A stretch of 64,000 bases of DNA from Negativicoccus massiliensis (GTDB lineage: Bacteria; Bacillota; Negativicutes; Veillonellales; Negativicoccaceae). Both the position numbers and the translations under genes were made by a program. This document shows, piece after piece, positions 1 through 8,297 of this stretch (positions are counted from its first letter, which is position 1; the number at the start of each line of letters is the position of its first letter). The DNA is taken from positions 248,001-312,000 of the forward strand of contig LT700188.1 in NCBI GenBank assembly GCA_900155405.1. Direction: 5' to 3'. Under the pieces are notes generated by a model. It saw only the letters and a program-made list of their open reading frames with translations, searched no databases and had not been told where the DNA came from.

Positions 1-116
1 ATATTTATCCGCACTTTCTCGTGGAAGAAGGGCGACAAGCATTTGCGATGATTAAAAAAATCATTGCGGGCAAAGCGCCCGATCCGCAAGGTCGCGGATT
101 TACAATTATACGCTAA
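1..116 (+). CDS. C-terminal fragment of an unidentified protein
   Basis: An open frame enters from the left edge (codons from position 3) and ends at the TAA at 114-116, giving 37 residues. The visible tail contains a helix-like stretch rich in Ala, Lys and Ile, followed by a short Gly-rich end (GRGFTIIR). The ending is loosely like the last helix and strand of LacI-type sensor domains, but too little is present to name a family. The AAGGAG ribosome site of the next gene overlaps its stop codon, so the two are probably cotranscribed. Confidence 0.45.
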   Translation, partial: IYPHFLVEEGRQAFAMIKKIIAGKAPDPQGRGFTIIR

Positions 117-126
117 GGAGACAACT

Positions 127-465
127 ATGTTGAACAGTACAGAAAAGATGGTAGATGTAGGCGGCTTCCCGATTCCTGAGGATCAGGCGGAACAGTTTTG
201 CGAAATGCGCGAAGCAATGGCAAAAGCAGCTACGGAAGTATTAAAAAGTTTTTGCACAAAGGTGGAGCGTAAAAATCTGGACGAAGTGCTGGGGGAAGGC
301 GTCATCGGTTATTTTGCTGACGGCGACGAGGTACATGTTTCGCTGGACCCCTTTGAAGTGCCGGCCATGCATGTTGCGCATGAGCGCGGTAAGTTGTTGG
401 AGTACATTCTGGCAGCTAACGGAATTCCCGTCGAATATTATGAACAACATCTTCGCAGAGTGTAA
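127..465 (+). CDS. Hypothetical protein, 112 aa
   Basis: I do not recognise this protein. The start chosen is the ATG at 127, because AAGGAG at 115-120 lies 6 bases upstream; an upstream TTG at 64 in the same frame lies inside the preceding gene and has no ribosome site. The product is acidic and soluble, with no signal peptide or membrane segment. A predicted N-terminal helix (residues about 17-45) is followed by a short beta-rich segment (GYFADGDEVHVSLDP) and a C-terminal helix ending in Arg-Arg-Val. It contains one Cys near residue 25 and another near 43. Cotranscription with the unknown upstream gene is likely. A separate promoter for the next gene starts immediately after its stop. Confidence 0.7.
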   Translation: MLNSTEKMVDVGGFPIPEDQAEQFCEMREAMAKAATEVLKSFCTKVERKNLDEVLGEGVIGYFADGDEVHVSLDPFEVPAMHVAHERGKLLEYILAANGIPVEYYEQHLRRV

Positions 466-468
466 AAG

Positions 469-497
469 TTGTTACGAAATACATAATAATGTACAAT
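469..497 (+). promoter_or_regulatory. Promoter for degV-fakA
   Basis: A sigma-A type promoter: TTGTTA (469-474), 17-base spacer, TACAAT (492-497). It lies directly after the stop codon of the hypothetical gene and about 50 bases before the DegV start. The leader carries a small ACGC/GCGT hairpin before the ribosome site. Confidence 0.6.
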
Positions 498-546
498 AAT
501 AAGGAAAACGCCCAAAGAGCGTTACGAGAAAGTGAAGGAGATGCGC

Positions 547-1410
547 ATGATTCATATTATTTGTGACACCACCGCATGCTTGAGTGATGAATTTGTGGCT
601 CGTCATGACAATCTACATATGATCCCCCTGTATATTTCACTTGGGGGCGGTGAAACTGTGAATGACAACAGTATCAGTACGAAAGAAGTTTTTGAAAGCT
701 ATGAAGCTACAAAAATTCAGCCGTTGACCAGTCAGCCGTCTATTGGCGAATGGATGCAAATTTTCAATTCGATTCCTGAAGAGGATCCGATCATCATTAT
801 CACGATTAGCAAGATCGTCAGCGGTACCGTACAGACGGCCCGGGTCGCAGCGAAGCAATCGAAGCGGAAACATATTGCAGTGATCGATTCGCATTCTACT
901 AACGGCGGCATGCAGATTTTGGTCGAAGAAGCATTGACGATGATTGAAGAGGGTAAAGACTTCGATACTATCGTGGCACAACTGCACGAAAATATTGCAA
1001 ATTCGATTACAATGTTTATGCCCACTGACTTAAACTATTTGCAACGTGGCGGTCGTATCGGCAAAGTCGCAAGCTTAGTCGGTTCGATTTTGCAAATCCG
1101 CCCTATTCTTTACCTCGAGTCGGATGCAATCGGTATACTGGACAAAGTACGCACGACAAAAAGGGCGATGCAAAAAATGAAAGAAAAAGCGATGTCTCGT
1201 CCTGTAAAACGTCTTCACGTCGCCACTATTTTAGCGGATGAACTGGGACACCAATTCAAGAGAGAATTGGAAAGCGAACTTCCTGATGTCACTATTACTC
1301 ATTCGGAAGGATCGCCGGTCTTGGGGGCACACTTGGGACCGCAAGTGGTCAGTTTAATGTTGGAATGGGAACATGAAGACGGCACTGAGGAGGACACGCA
1401 TGTACAGTGA
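547..1410 (+). CDS. DegV family fatty-acid-binding protein (FakB-like)
   Basis: DegV/FakB proteins hold a fatty acid and present its carboxylate to the kinase FakA, which phosphorylates it so exogenous fatty acids enter phospholipid synthesis. The 287-residue product has family features: an N-terminal IICDTTACLS segment, the TSQPS motif at residues 61-65, and a RGGRIG segment near residues 164-169. The ATG at 547 is preferred because AAGGAG at 535-540 is 6 bases upstream; the GTG at 532 and ATG at 541 are too close to or inside that site. Its 3' end overlaps fakA by 11 bases, strongly suggesting a kinase-binding-protein pair. Which fatty acid is bound cannot be read from sequence. Confidence 0.88.
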   Translation: MIHIICDTTACLSDEFVARHDNLHMIPLYISLGGGETVNDNSISTKEVFESYEATKIQPLTSQPSIGEWMQIFNSIPEEDPIIIITISKIVSGTVQTARVAAKQSKRKHIAVIDSHSTNGGMQILVEEALTMIEEGKDFDTIVAQLHENIANSITMFMPTDLNYLQRGGRIGKVASLVGSILQIRPILYLESDAIGILDKVRTTKRAMQKMKEKAMSRPVKRLHVATILADELGHQFKRELESELPDVTITHSEGSPVLGAHLGPQVVSLMLEWEHEDGTEEDTHVQ

Positions 1411-3004
1411 AATTGACGGCACACATTATAAACAAATGCTGATTGGTGCTTATCAGGCATTTAAAGAGAATTATGAAAAGATCAATGAATTAAATGTATT
1501 TCCCGTTCCAGATGGTGATACCGGTACCAATATGCTGAACACATTACGTTCGATGTACAGCATGATTGTCAATAATGACAGTGAATTTATCGGAGTCATT
1601 GCGGAAACGGCAGCCACCGGTGCTATCATGGGCGCGCGCGGTAACTCAGGGGTCATTTTATCGCAAATTATCCAGGGCTTGGCGAAAGGTCTGCGCGGTA
1701 AAAAACAGGCGTCTTCTCGTCAGCTGGGAAAAGCATTTCAATATGGGATTTTATATGCGTATCGTTCGGTCGTAAAGCCGGTCGAAGGTACCATTTTGAC
1801 AGTCGCGCGAGGCATTGCGAAGGGAACTCGTGACGTAACTCGTACCGAGCGTGATTTCAGCAACGTTTTGCGTAAAGCGATTCAAAGCGGTCAGGAAGCA
1901 TTGGCACAGACGCCTGAACAATTACCGATTTTAAAAGAGGCGAATGTGGTGGACGCGGGTGGACAGGGGCTATTGCTTTTCTTGGAAGGTTGCCTGGCCG
2001 GATTGACAGGCGAAGTAAGCATTACTCAGGAACAGATGCCGGCCACCGTTAAAAAATTGCAAGTGAAAGGTGAAACGTTCTCGATCGATTACCCGTATTG
2101 TACGGAATTTATTCTCCAACCGGCTAAAATCAAAGGTGCAGACGCGCGTAAAGTACTGGAAGCATGGGGCGAATCGATGGTCGTTGCCGAAGGCACCAAC
2201 CTTTTAAAAGTTCATATTCACACACAACGTCCGGGGCGGGTACTGGATATGGCAGCAGATTGGGGCACATTGCATGATATCAAAGTGGATAACATGATGG
2301 ACCAATTTGAACGAAATAAAAATATCGCTCGCAGTACCGAGAAAAAAGCGCTGGGCTTATTAGCGGTAGTATCCGGCGACGGCTGGGAAAAAATCATGAA
2401 AAATATGCAGGCCGAAGTATTGAGCGGCGGGCAAACCATGAATCCTTCCGTCCAGGAAATTATGCAAGCGCTGGACTCTCTTTACGCGGACAATTATATT
2501 ATTTTGCCGAATAATAAAAACATCATTCTTGCCGCTAAACAGGCGCAAAAAATTCTCGGCGAAAAATTGCAAATTGTACCGACTGCAAATCCTGCGGAGG
2601 GTGCTGCGGTAGCTATGCAATATGATCCGAATAGTGATGTAACAAGCAATGTGGAACGCATGCGTGAAGAGCTTGAACACATCCGCGCGGCAGGCATTAC
2701 GCAAGCGGTGCGGGACAGCACGGTAGACGGTGTCCAAATTACCAAAGATGACTATATGGGCATTATTTCCGGCGAACGTGTAATTACCGCCGCCGAACTT
2801 TCTGACGTGCTGGCAGGCGTGTTGGAAAAGTTGGTGAGCATGCAGCCGGATGCCGAATTGGTTACACTTTATTATGGTGCCGATCTGGATGAGTCGCAGG
2901 CTAATGAATTGTTGGTCCAAGCACAAGCGAAGTACACGGATATCGATTTGGAATTACAATATGGTGGTCAAGCGTTGTATCCGTTCTTTATTTCAATTGA
3001 GTAA
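1400..3004 (+). CDS. fakA: Fatty acid kinase catalytic subunit FakA (DAK2/DhaL domain, YloV family)
   Basis: ATP-dependent kinase that makes acyl-phosphate from fatty acid bound to FakB; cytosolic. The 534-residue protein has an N-terminal DhaL nucleotide-binding domain with DGDTGTNM at residues 38-45 (Mg-ATP-binding aspartates), a GARGNSG segment near 80-88, a middle region and a C-terminal DegV-like domain, matching the family's usual length of about 550. The ATG at 1400 is preceded by GAGGAGG at 1387-1393 and lies within the last codons of the DegV gene. In many Firmicutes this gene follows an Asp23/YloU gene; here its partner is a DegV protein instead. It is closed by a strong bidirectional terminator. 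Confidence 0.92.
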   Translation: MYSEIDGTHYKQMLIGAYQAFKENYEKINELNVFPVPDGDTGTNMLNTLRSMYSMIVNNDSEFIGVIAETAATGAIMGARGNSGVILSQIIQGLAKGLRGKKQASSRQLGKAFQYGILYAYRSVVKPVEGTILTVARGIAKGTRDVTRTERDFSNVLRKAIQSGQEALAQTPEQLPILKEANVVDAGGQGLLLFLEGCLAGLTGEVSITQEQMPATVKKLQVKGETFSIDYPYCTEFILQPAKIKGADARKVLEAWGESMVVAEGTNLLKVHIHTQRPGRVLDMAADWGTLHDIKVDNMMDQFERNKNIARSTEKKALGLLAVVSGDGWEKIMKNMQAEVLSGGQTMNPSVQEIMQALDSLYADNYIILPNNKNIILAAKQAQKILGEKLQIVPTANPAEGAAVAMQYDPNSDVTSNVERMREELEHIRAAGITQAVRDSTVDGVQITKDDYMGIISGERVITAAELSDVLAGVLEKLVSMQPDAELVTLYYGADLDESQANELLVQAQAKYTDIDLELQYGGQALYPFFISIE

Positions 3005-3010
3005 AAACAA

Positions 3011-3056
3011 GAGTAATAAAAAAAGACCAATTTTGATTGGTCTTTTTTTATTACTC
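3011..3056. terminator. Bidirectional terminator between fakA and speD-like gene
   Basis: A perfect 20-bp inverted repeat (3011-3030 and 3037-3056) around a 6-base loop. Each arm has the core AGACCAA/TTGGTCT flanked by an A or T run, so it can end transcription from both convergent genes. The last base of the repeat overlaps the stop region of the minus-strand gene. Confidence 0.92.
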
Positions 3057-3544
3057 TACTTTTCATCATCACTACGAAGCGGGCGAAAGACGTTTAGAAC
3101 TTTGTCGCGTGTCTTTTTAATTTGCGCACCGGTAGTTTTGACACGCCGCCATTGTGTTGTATGTGATTTTGTTTTCGGTTTCATATCTCGATTGGGATCA
3201 ACCTTGCCGCGCTTGATACTGGTTGCACGAATTTTGTCCGGCCGAAATTGACGCCGGAATATTTTCATCGTTTGCGTAGGATTGGCATCTGTACGGAATG
3301 TGAATACATCCACCGCAACGTATCCCAAGTCGGGGTAGGAATGCAGACAGACGTGACTGTCTTTGCCGATTGCAATCACAACGAGCGCTTCATCATATTT
3401 ATGTACGTGGGTATCATATAAATCTAAATCCAGATATGCCATCGCCGTGTGGATGGTATCCAGCAAGTCGGGAAAATTATCGATCAGCGAAATTCGGCAG
3501 CCATAGCAGTCAATCAGAATGTGTTTGCCCAGAGACAGCCCCAT
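3056..3544 (-). CDS. SpeD-like S-adenosylmethionine decarboxylase homologue lacking the catalytic Cys
   Basis: Class 1b SpeD proteins self-cleave at a Glu-Ser bond to make a pyruvoyl group and decarboxylate SAM for spermidine synthesis. This 162-residue protein has the family fold signature (LGKHILIDCYGC near the N-terminus; DSHVCLHSYPDLGY at 62-75). Ser63 and His68 match the Ser and His of characterised enzymes in number and context. The residue before Ser63 is Asp rather than Glu, and position 83, normally the proton-donor Cys in a TCG context, is Phe (FTFR). A basic tail of about 50 residues (from about 112) is absent from ordinary SpeD. Start at 3544 has AGGTGA upstream; a TATAAT lies at 3575-3570 on this strand. 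It could be an altered decarboxylase, for example for arginine or ornithine, or inactive. Confidence 0.75.
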   Translation of the reverse strand: MGLSLGKHILIDCYGCRISLIDNFPDLLDTIHTAMAYLDLDLYDTHVHKYDEALVVIAIGKDSHVCLHSYPDLGYVAVDVFTFRTDANPTQTMKIFRRQFRPDKIRATSIKRGKVDPNRDMKPKTKSHTTQWRRVKTTGAQIKKTRDKVLNVFRPLRSDDEK

Positions 3545-3601
3545 ATATTCACCTGCTTTCTATGTTTCTATTATAGCAAACATAATAAAGATAAAAAACA
3601 G

Positions 3602-3653
3602 TTGCAAAAAGTCAAAAGGTCAGTTATAATGACCATAAAGACAAAAAGTCAAT
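3602..3653 (+). promoter_or_regulatory. ctsR promoter with CtsR-like operator repeats
   Basis: Promoter TTGCAA (3602-3607), 17-base spacer, TATAAT (3625-3630). GTCA-type heptads of the CtsR operator family (AGTCAAA at 3610-3616, GGTCAGT at 3618-3624, AGTCAAT at 3647-3653, plus AGACAAA at 3639-3645) lie in the spacer and just downstream of the start site. Two heptad pairs repeat with an 8-base period, whereas the described B. subtilis operator uses a 10-base period. GGTCA/TGACC also flanks the -10. This arrangement predicts autorepression by CtsR. Confidence 0.65.
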
Positions 3654-3675
3654 TCTATGTAGGTGAGGTGATTCT

Positions 3676-4104
3676 ATGGGCAAGATGGTAGCCGATCGAA
3701 TTGAGCGGTTTATTATGCGGAGATTTTTAGAAGAAGAAGCACAGGAAATTATATTACAACGCAAAGAGATTGCAAATGCATTGGATTGTGCGCCGTCGCA
3801 GATCAGTTATGTATTGAGTACGCGGTTTTCCCCGGAAAAAGGTTTCAGTGTGGAATCACGCCGCGGCTTGGGCGGCTTTATTCGGATCACGGTTATTCGC
3901 CCGCTGGTCGGGGAAGATAATGATAGATTAACGATCGCTGATATCGATAAAGCGCTATACAATTTATTGCAGGAAGCGGTGATCACACAACGTGAGGCGC
4001 AGTTTTTACATGAAGCATTTTTGACTATTTGGCAAGAAACTGAAGGCAATATGCGAAGGCATCTCATGTTGCAATTACAGAAACGAATTAATCAACTTTT
4101 TTAG
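3676..4104 (+). CDS. ctsR: CtsR transcriptional repressor of class III heat-shock genes
   Basis: Dimeric repressor that blocks transcription of clp genes at normal temperature and is released on heat or when McsB acts. The 142-residue protein matches CtsR length and architecture: an N-terminal winged helix-turn-helix (about residues 7-70) ending in RGLGGFIRI at 63-71, equivalent to the Gly-rich thermosensing wing (usually RGGGGYIRI), and a C-terminal four-helix dimer domain. One Gly of the tetraglycine-type wing is Leu here. AGGTGAGGTG at 3661-3670 sets the ATG at 3676. It heads a ctsR-mcsA-mcsB-clpC operon. Confidence 0.95.
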   Translation: MGKMVADRIERFIMRRFLEEEAQEIILQRKEIANALDCAPSQISYVLSTRFSPEKGFSVESRRGLGGFIRITVIRPLVGEDNDRLTIADIDKALYNLLQEAVITQREAQFLHEAFLTIWQETEGNMRRHLMLQLQKRINQLF

Positions 4105-4121
4105 GGAGAGGGTGAGCGATG

Positions 4122-4649
4122 ATGCAATGCGATCGTTGCCATAAGAATGAAGCGGTTTTGCATGTCACTCAAGTTCATAACGGACATAAAGAGGAGCGAC
4201 ATCTTTGCGAAAAATGTGCGCAAGAGACAGGGGAACTGCCGCAATGGACACAGAGCCCGTTTGATTTATGGGATACCGATTTTTTTAAAAACTTGGTAAA
4301 TCCGCAGCAAAGCCGACCGGAGCAGGCACAATGTTGTCCGCAATGCGGCTTGACATGGGCGGAGTTTAATGAACGCGGACGTCTTGGCTGCGCCCGGTGT
4401 TACGAAGTCTTTGCCGATTCTTTATTGCCTTTATTGCAGCGGTTGCAGGGGGCGACGAACCATGTCGGTAAAGTGCCTTCAAGAGGTTCCGGTGTTTTTA
4501 CTACCAATCACCAGATTAAGCGGTTGCAGCAGCAACTGAATACTGCGCTGGAAAAAGAAGAATACGAAGAGGCGGCGCGTTTGCGCGATGAAATCTACGC
4601 GTTGCAACATGAGCCGCCAAGGAAAAAAACGGAGGAGGGGCAGAAATGA
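4122..4649 (+). CDS. mcsA: McsA, zinc-finger activator of McsB arginine kinase
   Basis: McsA binds and activates McsB. Two CxxC pairs at the N-terminus (Cys3/Cys6 and Cys29/Cys32) and a second cysteine set near residues 67-92 fit its two zinc-binding modules. The C-terminal third (about 130-165) is a UvrB/UvrC-type motif (LEKEEYEEAARLRDEIYAL). ATG codons occur at 4119 and 4122; the second gives better spacing from AGAGGGTGA and aligns with known proteins starting Met-x-Cys. The gene overlaps mcsB by an ATGA. Confidence 0.93.
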   Translation: MQCDRCHKNEAVLHVTQVHNGHKEERHLCEKCAQETGELPQWTQSPFDLWDTDFFKNLVNPQQSRPEQAQCCPQCGLTWAEFNERGRLGCARCYEVFADSLLPLLQRLQGATNHVGKVPSRGSGVFTTNHQIKRLQQQLNTALEKEEYEEAARLRDEIYALQHEPPRKKTEEGQK

Positions 4650-5719
4650 ATATTCAAAATATTTTGACGAGCCCCGCTCAGCCGTGGTTCCAGGGAAAAC
4701 ACCCGGATAGTGATGTCGTGCTTTCCAGTCGAGTTCGTTTAGCACGTAATATTGCCAATATTCAATTTCCGAACATGGCCAACGAAAGTGAATTGATGGC
4801 CGTGGAAATGGCAGCCAATGAGGCCAAGCAATCTCTTAGCGAAGAGTATCAAGAAGAGATGACATACGTAAAAATGTCGGACCTGGATCGTGTCGACCGT
4901 GAAATTTTACTGGAAAAGCATTTAGTGAGTCCGCAACTGATTTCCGTGCCGGCACATCGTGGTATCGTAATCAATGAAGCGGCCGATATAACGTTTATGG
5001 TCAACGAAGAAGATCATTTTCGGTTACAAATATTAGCCGGTGGATTACAGCTGGAATCATTGTGGGAAAAAGCCAACCGTGCAGACGACGCGTTAGAAAG
5101 CAAAATAAACTTTGCGTTTACAGATAAATGGGGTTATCTGACGGCATGCCCCACCAATGTCGGTACCGGGATGCGGGCCTCTGTTATGGTGCATGTGCCG
5201 GCATTAGTCAGGACTAAAAAAATTAAGCGGATTATTCAGGGCATTTTGAAGTTCAGTTATTCTGTGCGCGGAATTTACGGTGAAGGATCGGAGATGCTGG
5301 GAAATATTTTACAAATTTCCAACCAGGTCACACTGGGAATCCGCGAAGCAGAAATTGTAGAAAATTTAACGAATCTGACTCATCAGCTGGTAAAAGAAGA
5401 AACGACGGCGCGGGAAGAACTGCGCCGCACACAGGCGGTGGAACTGCGCGATGAAATTTGGCGCGCGTACGGCATTTTACGATATGCCCGAAAACTATCG
5501 GGGCACGAAGCATTGACATTATTGAGTACTGTGGAATTAGGGCGTATCTTGGGGTGGCTGCCTCATATTCCCGAAAATTTATTTCGCGAGATGATGGTTA
5601 CGACACGTCCGGGGTTTCTCAGCCGCTATGCCAACACCGCAACTCTTAATGAAACGGACCGCGACCGCTGGCGAGCAGCCGTCGTTCGTGAAACATTAGA
5701 CAACAAAGTAAAGGAGTGA
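4646..5719 (+). CDS. mcsB: McsB protein arginine kinase
   Basis: Phosphorylates arginine on client proteins, marking them for ClpC-ClpP and inactivating CtsR. The 357-residue protein has phosphagen-kinase motifs: SSRVRLARN near residue 28 for nucleotide binding and CPTNVGTGMRASV near 164-176 carrying the catalytic-loop Cys. The RDxxRA phosphoarginine-sensing motif is intact as RDRWRA at 339-344, so allosteric self-stimulation is likely preserved. Starts in an ATGA overlap with mcsA; 6 bases separate it from clpC. Confidence 0.96.
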   Translation: MNIQNILTSPAQPWFQGKHPDSDVVLSSRVRLARNIANIQFPNMANESELMAVEMAANEAKQSLSEEYQEEMTYVKMSDLDRVDREILLEKHLVSPQLISVPAHRGIVINEAADITFMVNEEDHFRLQILAGGLQLESLWEKANRADDALESKINFAFTDKWGYLTACPTNVGTGMRASVMVHVPALVRTKKIKRIIQGILKFSYSVRGIYGEGSEMLGNILQISNQVTLGIREAEIVENLTNLTHQLVKEETTAREELRRTQAVELRDEIWRAYGILRYARKLSGHEALTLLSTVELGRILGWLPHIPENLFREMMVTTRPGFLSRYANTATLNETDRDRWRAAVVRETLDNKVKE

Positions 5720-5725
5720 AAGTAT

Positions 5726-8209
5726 ATGAACAATAAATTAACGGAGAGCGCAAAAGCAGCACTGGCCTATGCGCAAGAAACCGCGATGGAAGCGGGTTCA
5801 GATGTCGTCGGCACGGAACATATCCTGCTGGGGATTGCTTCACAGCCGAAAAGCATCGGTGGCAAAGTATTAAATGAAGTCGGATTTACGCTTGAAAAAG
5901 GTCGTGCCATGTTGCTTGGAAATCGTCCGGCAAATCCGTCTTCCGATATCGGCATGAGTCCGCGCACTAAACGTGTCTTGCAAAGTGCAGTTGGGGAAGC
6001 AGCTCGTTTAGGACAAAATTATATCGGTACTGAGCATTTGCTTTTGGGTATTCTGCGTGACAGTGGCGGTATCGCGGTACGGATGTTGCAGGAACTTGGT
6101 ATTGGGGGTCGAGAGCTGACCCAAGCATTTCAAAAATATCTCGGCACGGAAACGGATCAGGAAGCCGGCGACAGCAATCCGGATTTGGGGGACTTGGGTG
6201 AGTATGCACGCGATTTAAATAAAATGGCGGAAGAAGGCAAAATTGATCCCGTCATCGGTCGTGAAAAAGAAATTGAGCGAGTTATTCAAATTTTGAGCCG
6301 TCGCACTAAAAACAATCCGGTGCTGATCGGTGAGCCGGGGGTAGGTAAAACGGCTATTGCGGAAGGCCTTGCGCAGCGCATTGTGTCAGGTAATGTGCCC
6401 GAGATTTTAAGAAATCGTAAAATTATTTCGCTGAACATGTCATCGGCGGTCGCGGGTACGAAATACCGTGGGGAATTTGAAGAACGCTTGAAAAAAATTA
6501 TTGACGAAGTACGTAAACATGAAGAGTGGATTTTATTTATTGATGAATTACATACCTTAATTGGTGCGGGTAAAACGGAAGGCGCCATGGATGCGGCCAA
6601 TATTATGAAGCCTGCTTTAGCGCGTGGAGAATTGCAATGCATCGGTGCGACTACGTTGGACGAGTATAAAAAACATATCGAAAAAGACGCCGCTTTGGAA
6701 CGTCGTTTCCAGCCGGTTTTGGTCGGTGAACCGACCGAAGAAGATGCGGAACAGATTTTATTGGGATTACGGGATCGCTATGAAGGGTTCCATAAAGCTA
6801 AAATTACAGATGAAGCGATTCATGCCGCAGTCCAACTTTCGTCTCGCTATATCTCAGATCGCTTCTTACCGGATAAGGCAATCGACGTAATGGATGAAGC
6901 AGCGGCCAAAGTACGTATTGCCGCAGCGGCTACACCTCCCGATATAAAATCAAAAGAAGAAGAGCTTAATAAGGTGTTGAAAGAAAAGGAAGAAGCAGTA
7001 ACTTCACAGGAATATGAACGTGCCGCTCAATTGCGCGATCGCGAACACGAGTTGCAGGATGAATTGAATAAAATTAAATCCGGCTGGAATAAAGGAGATG
7101 CTGATAATTTGGTCGTCAATAAGTCGGATATTGAAGAAGTCGTCGCAAGCTGGACCGGTATTCCGTTAAAACAAATGCAGCAGGAAGAAACCGAACGATT
7201 GCTGCATTTGGAAGAAGATTTACATGCGCGTGTTGTAGGGCAGGAGGATGCTGTACAGGCGGTTGCGAAAGCCATTCGTCGTGCTCGCGCGGGATTGAAA
7301 GATCCGAAACGGCCGATTGGTTCATTCCTGTTCCTCGGACCGACCGGTGTCGGTAAAACCGAACTGGCACGCACACTGGCAGAAAATCTGTTCGGGGACG
7401 AGAATTCCTTGATTCGTTTGGATATGTCCGAGTACATGGAAAAACATACTGTTTCCCGTCTTGTCGGGGCACCCCCCGGATACGTCGGTTATGAAGAAGG
7501 CGGTCAGCTGACAGATGCGGTACGTCGTCGTCCGTATAGTGTTATTTTGCTGGACGAAGTGGAAAAAGCGCATGCTGATTTCTTCAACATCCTTTTACAG
7601 GTATTGGATGACGGACGGCTGACGGACAGTCAGGGACGTACTGTCGATTTCCGTAATACTGTAATTATTATGACCAGTAATTTGGGTTCACGGCGCTTAC
7701 AGAATGATTCCGCGGAAATGGGCTTTTTGGTAGGGAAAAATAACGATACCTCAAACGAACGAATTGCCCAAACGGCACGTAAAGAAATCATGGACGAAGT
7801 AAAACGCTTTTTCCGTCCGGAATTTTTAAATCGAATTGATGATATCATTATTTTCCACCCACTGGAAAAAAAGGACTTGGAACATATCATCGATATTATG
7901 TTGACAAAGATGAACCGTCGCCTGAGCGAACAGAAAATGACGGTCGAAGTAACGCCGGCGGCCAAGGATTTTCTGATTACGAAAGGCAGCGATACCCAAT
8001 ATGGAGCACGACCGCTGAAGCGCGCCATTCGGAAATTCATCGAAGATCCGATTGCAGAACAGATTTTAGCCGGAAATTTGAAGCTGGGCGGTACCGTTGT
8101 AGCAGATAAAAATGATGATGATACATTGCGCTTTACACCGAAGTCGGCAATGAAAAACAGTTCAGACACGGAAACGTCAGACACGTCTTCCGAAAGCGCA
8201 GAGAAATAG
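5726..8209 (+). CDS. clpC: ClpC AAA+ unfoldase
   Basis: Hexameric unfoldase of the ClpCP protease, working with McsA/McsB. The 827-residue protein has the N-domain double repeat (about 1-145), AAA-1 with Walker A GEPGVGKT near 202-209 and Walker B FIDELHT, a middle coiled-coil with a UVR-like segment ([17 protein letters not shown], about 430-446), and AAA-2 with GPTGVGKT near 538-545. The ClpP-docking region lies in AAA-2. An acidic Ser/Thr-rich tail of about 20 residues follows. AAGGAG at 5710-5715 sets the ATG. The stop codon is inside the terminator stem. Confidence 0.97.
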   Translation: MNNKLTESAKAALAYAQETAMEAGSDVVGTEHILLGIASQPKSIGGKVLNEVGFTLEKGRAMLLGNRPANPSSDIGMSPRTKRVLQSAVGEAARLGQNYIGTEHLLLGILRDSGGIAVRMLQELGIGGRELTQAFQKYLGTETDQEAGDSNPDLGDLGEYARDLNKMAEEGKIDPVIGREKEIERVIQILSRRTKNNPVLIGEPGVGKTAIAEGLAQRIVSGNVPEILRNRKIISLNMSSAVAGTKYRGEFEERLKKIIDEVRKHEEWILFIDELHTLIGAGKTEGAMDAANIMKPALARGELQCIGATTLDEYKKHIEKDAALERRFQPVLVGEPTEEDAEQILLGLRDRYEGFHKAKITDEAIHAAVQLSSRYISDRFLPDKAIDVMDEAAAKVRIAAAATPPDIKSKEEELNKVLKEKEEAVTSQEYERAAQLRDREHELQDELNKIKSGWNKGDADNLVVNKSDIEEVVASWTGIPLKQMQQEETERLLHLEEDLHARVVGQEDAVQAVAKAIRRARAGLKDPKRPIGSFLFLGPTGVGKTELARTLAENLFGDENSLIRLDMSEYMEKHTVSRLVGAPPGYVGYEEGGQLTDAVRRRPYSVILLDEVEKAHADFFNILLQVLDDGRLTDSQGRTVDFRNTVIIMTSNLGSRRLQNDSAEMGFLVGKNNDTSNERIAQTARKEIMDEVKRFFRPEFLNRIDDIIIFHPLEKKDLEHIIDIMLTKMNRRLSEQKMTVEVTPAAKDFLITKGSDTQYGARPLKRAIRKFIEDPIAEQILAGNLKLGGTVVADKNDDDTLRFTPKSAMKNSSDTETSDTSSESAEK

Positions 8210-8249
8210 CAAAAAACCGGTAGATTTTCTACCGGTTTTTTGCTATTTC
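8203..8249 (+). terminator. Terminator of the ctsR-clpC operon
   Basis: A perfect 22-bp inverted repeat (8203-8224 and 8228-8249) with a TTT loop. The core ACCGGTAGA/TCTACCGGT is followed by TTTTTT. The clpC stop codon at 8207-8209 is part of the left arm. Confidence 0.9.
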
Positions 8250-8297
8250 AACCACACGTCGGCTATGCTAGACTAAAGAGAAGAAAAGAGGAGTGTA

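Noticed and set aside
2360..2926. 188-residue minus-strand open frame inside fakA
   Set aside because: Shadow of a conserved gene; His/Arg-rich antisense composition and no initiation signal.
7630..8184. 184-residue minus-strand open frame inside clpC
   Set aside because: Antisense to a strongly conserved gene, with no ribosome site and a Ser/Phe-rich composition expected of a shadow frame.
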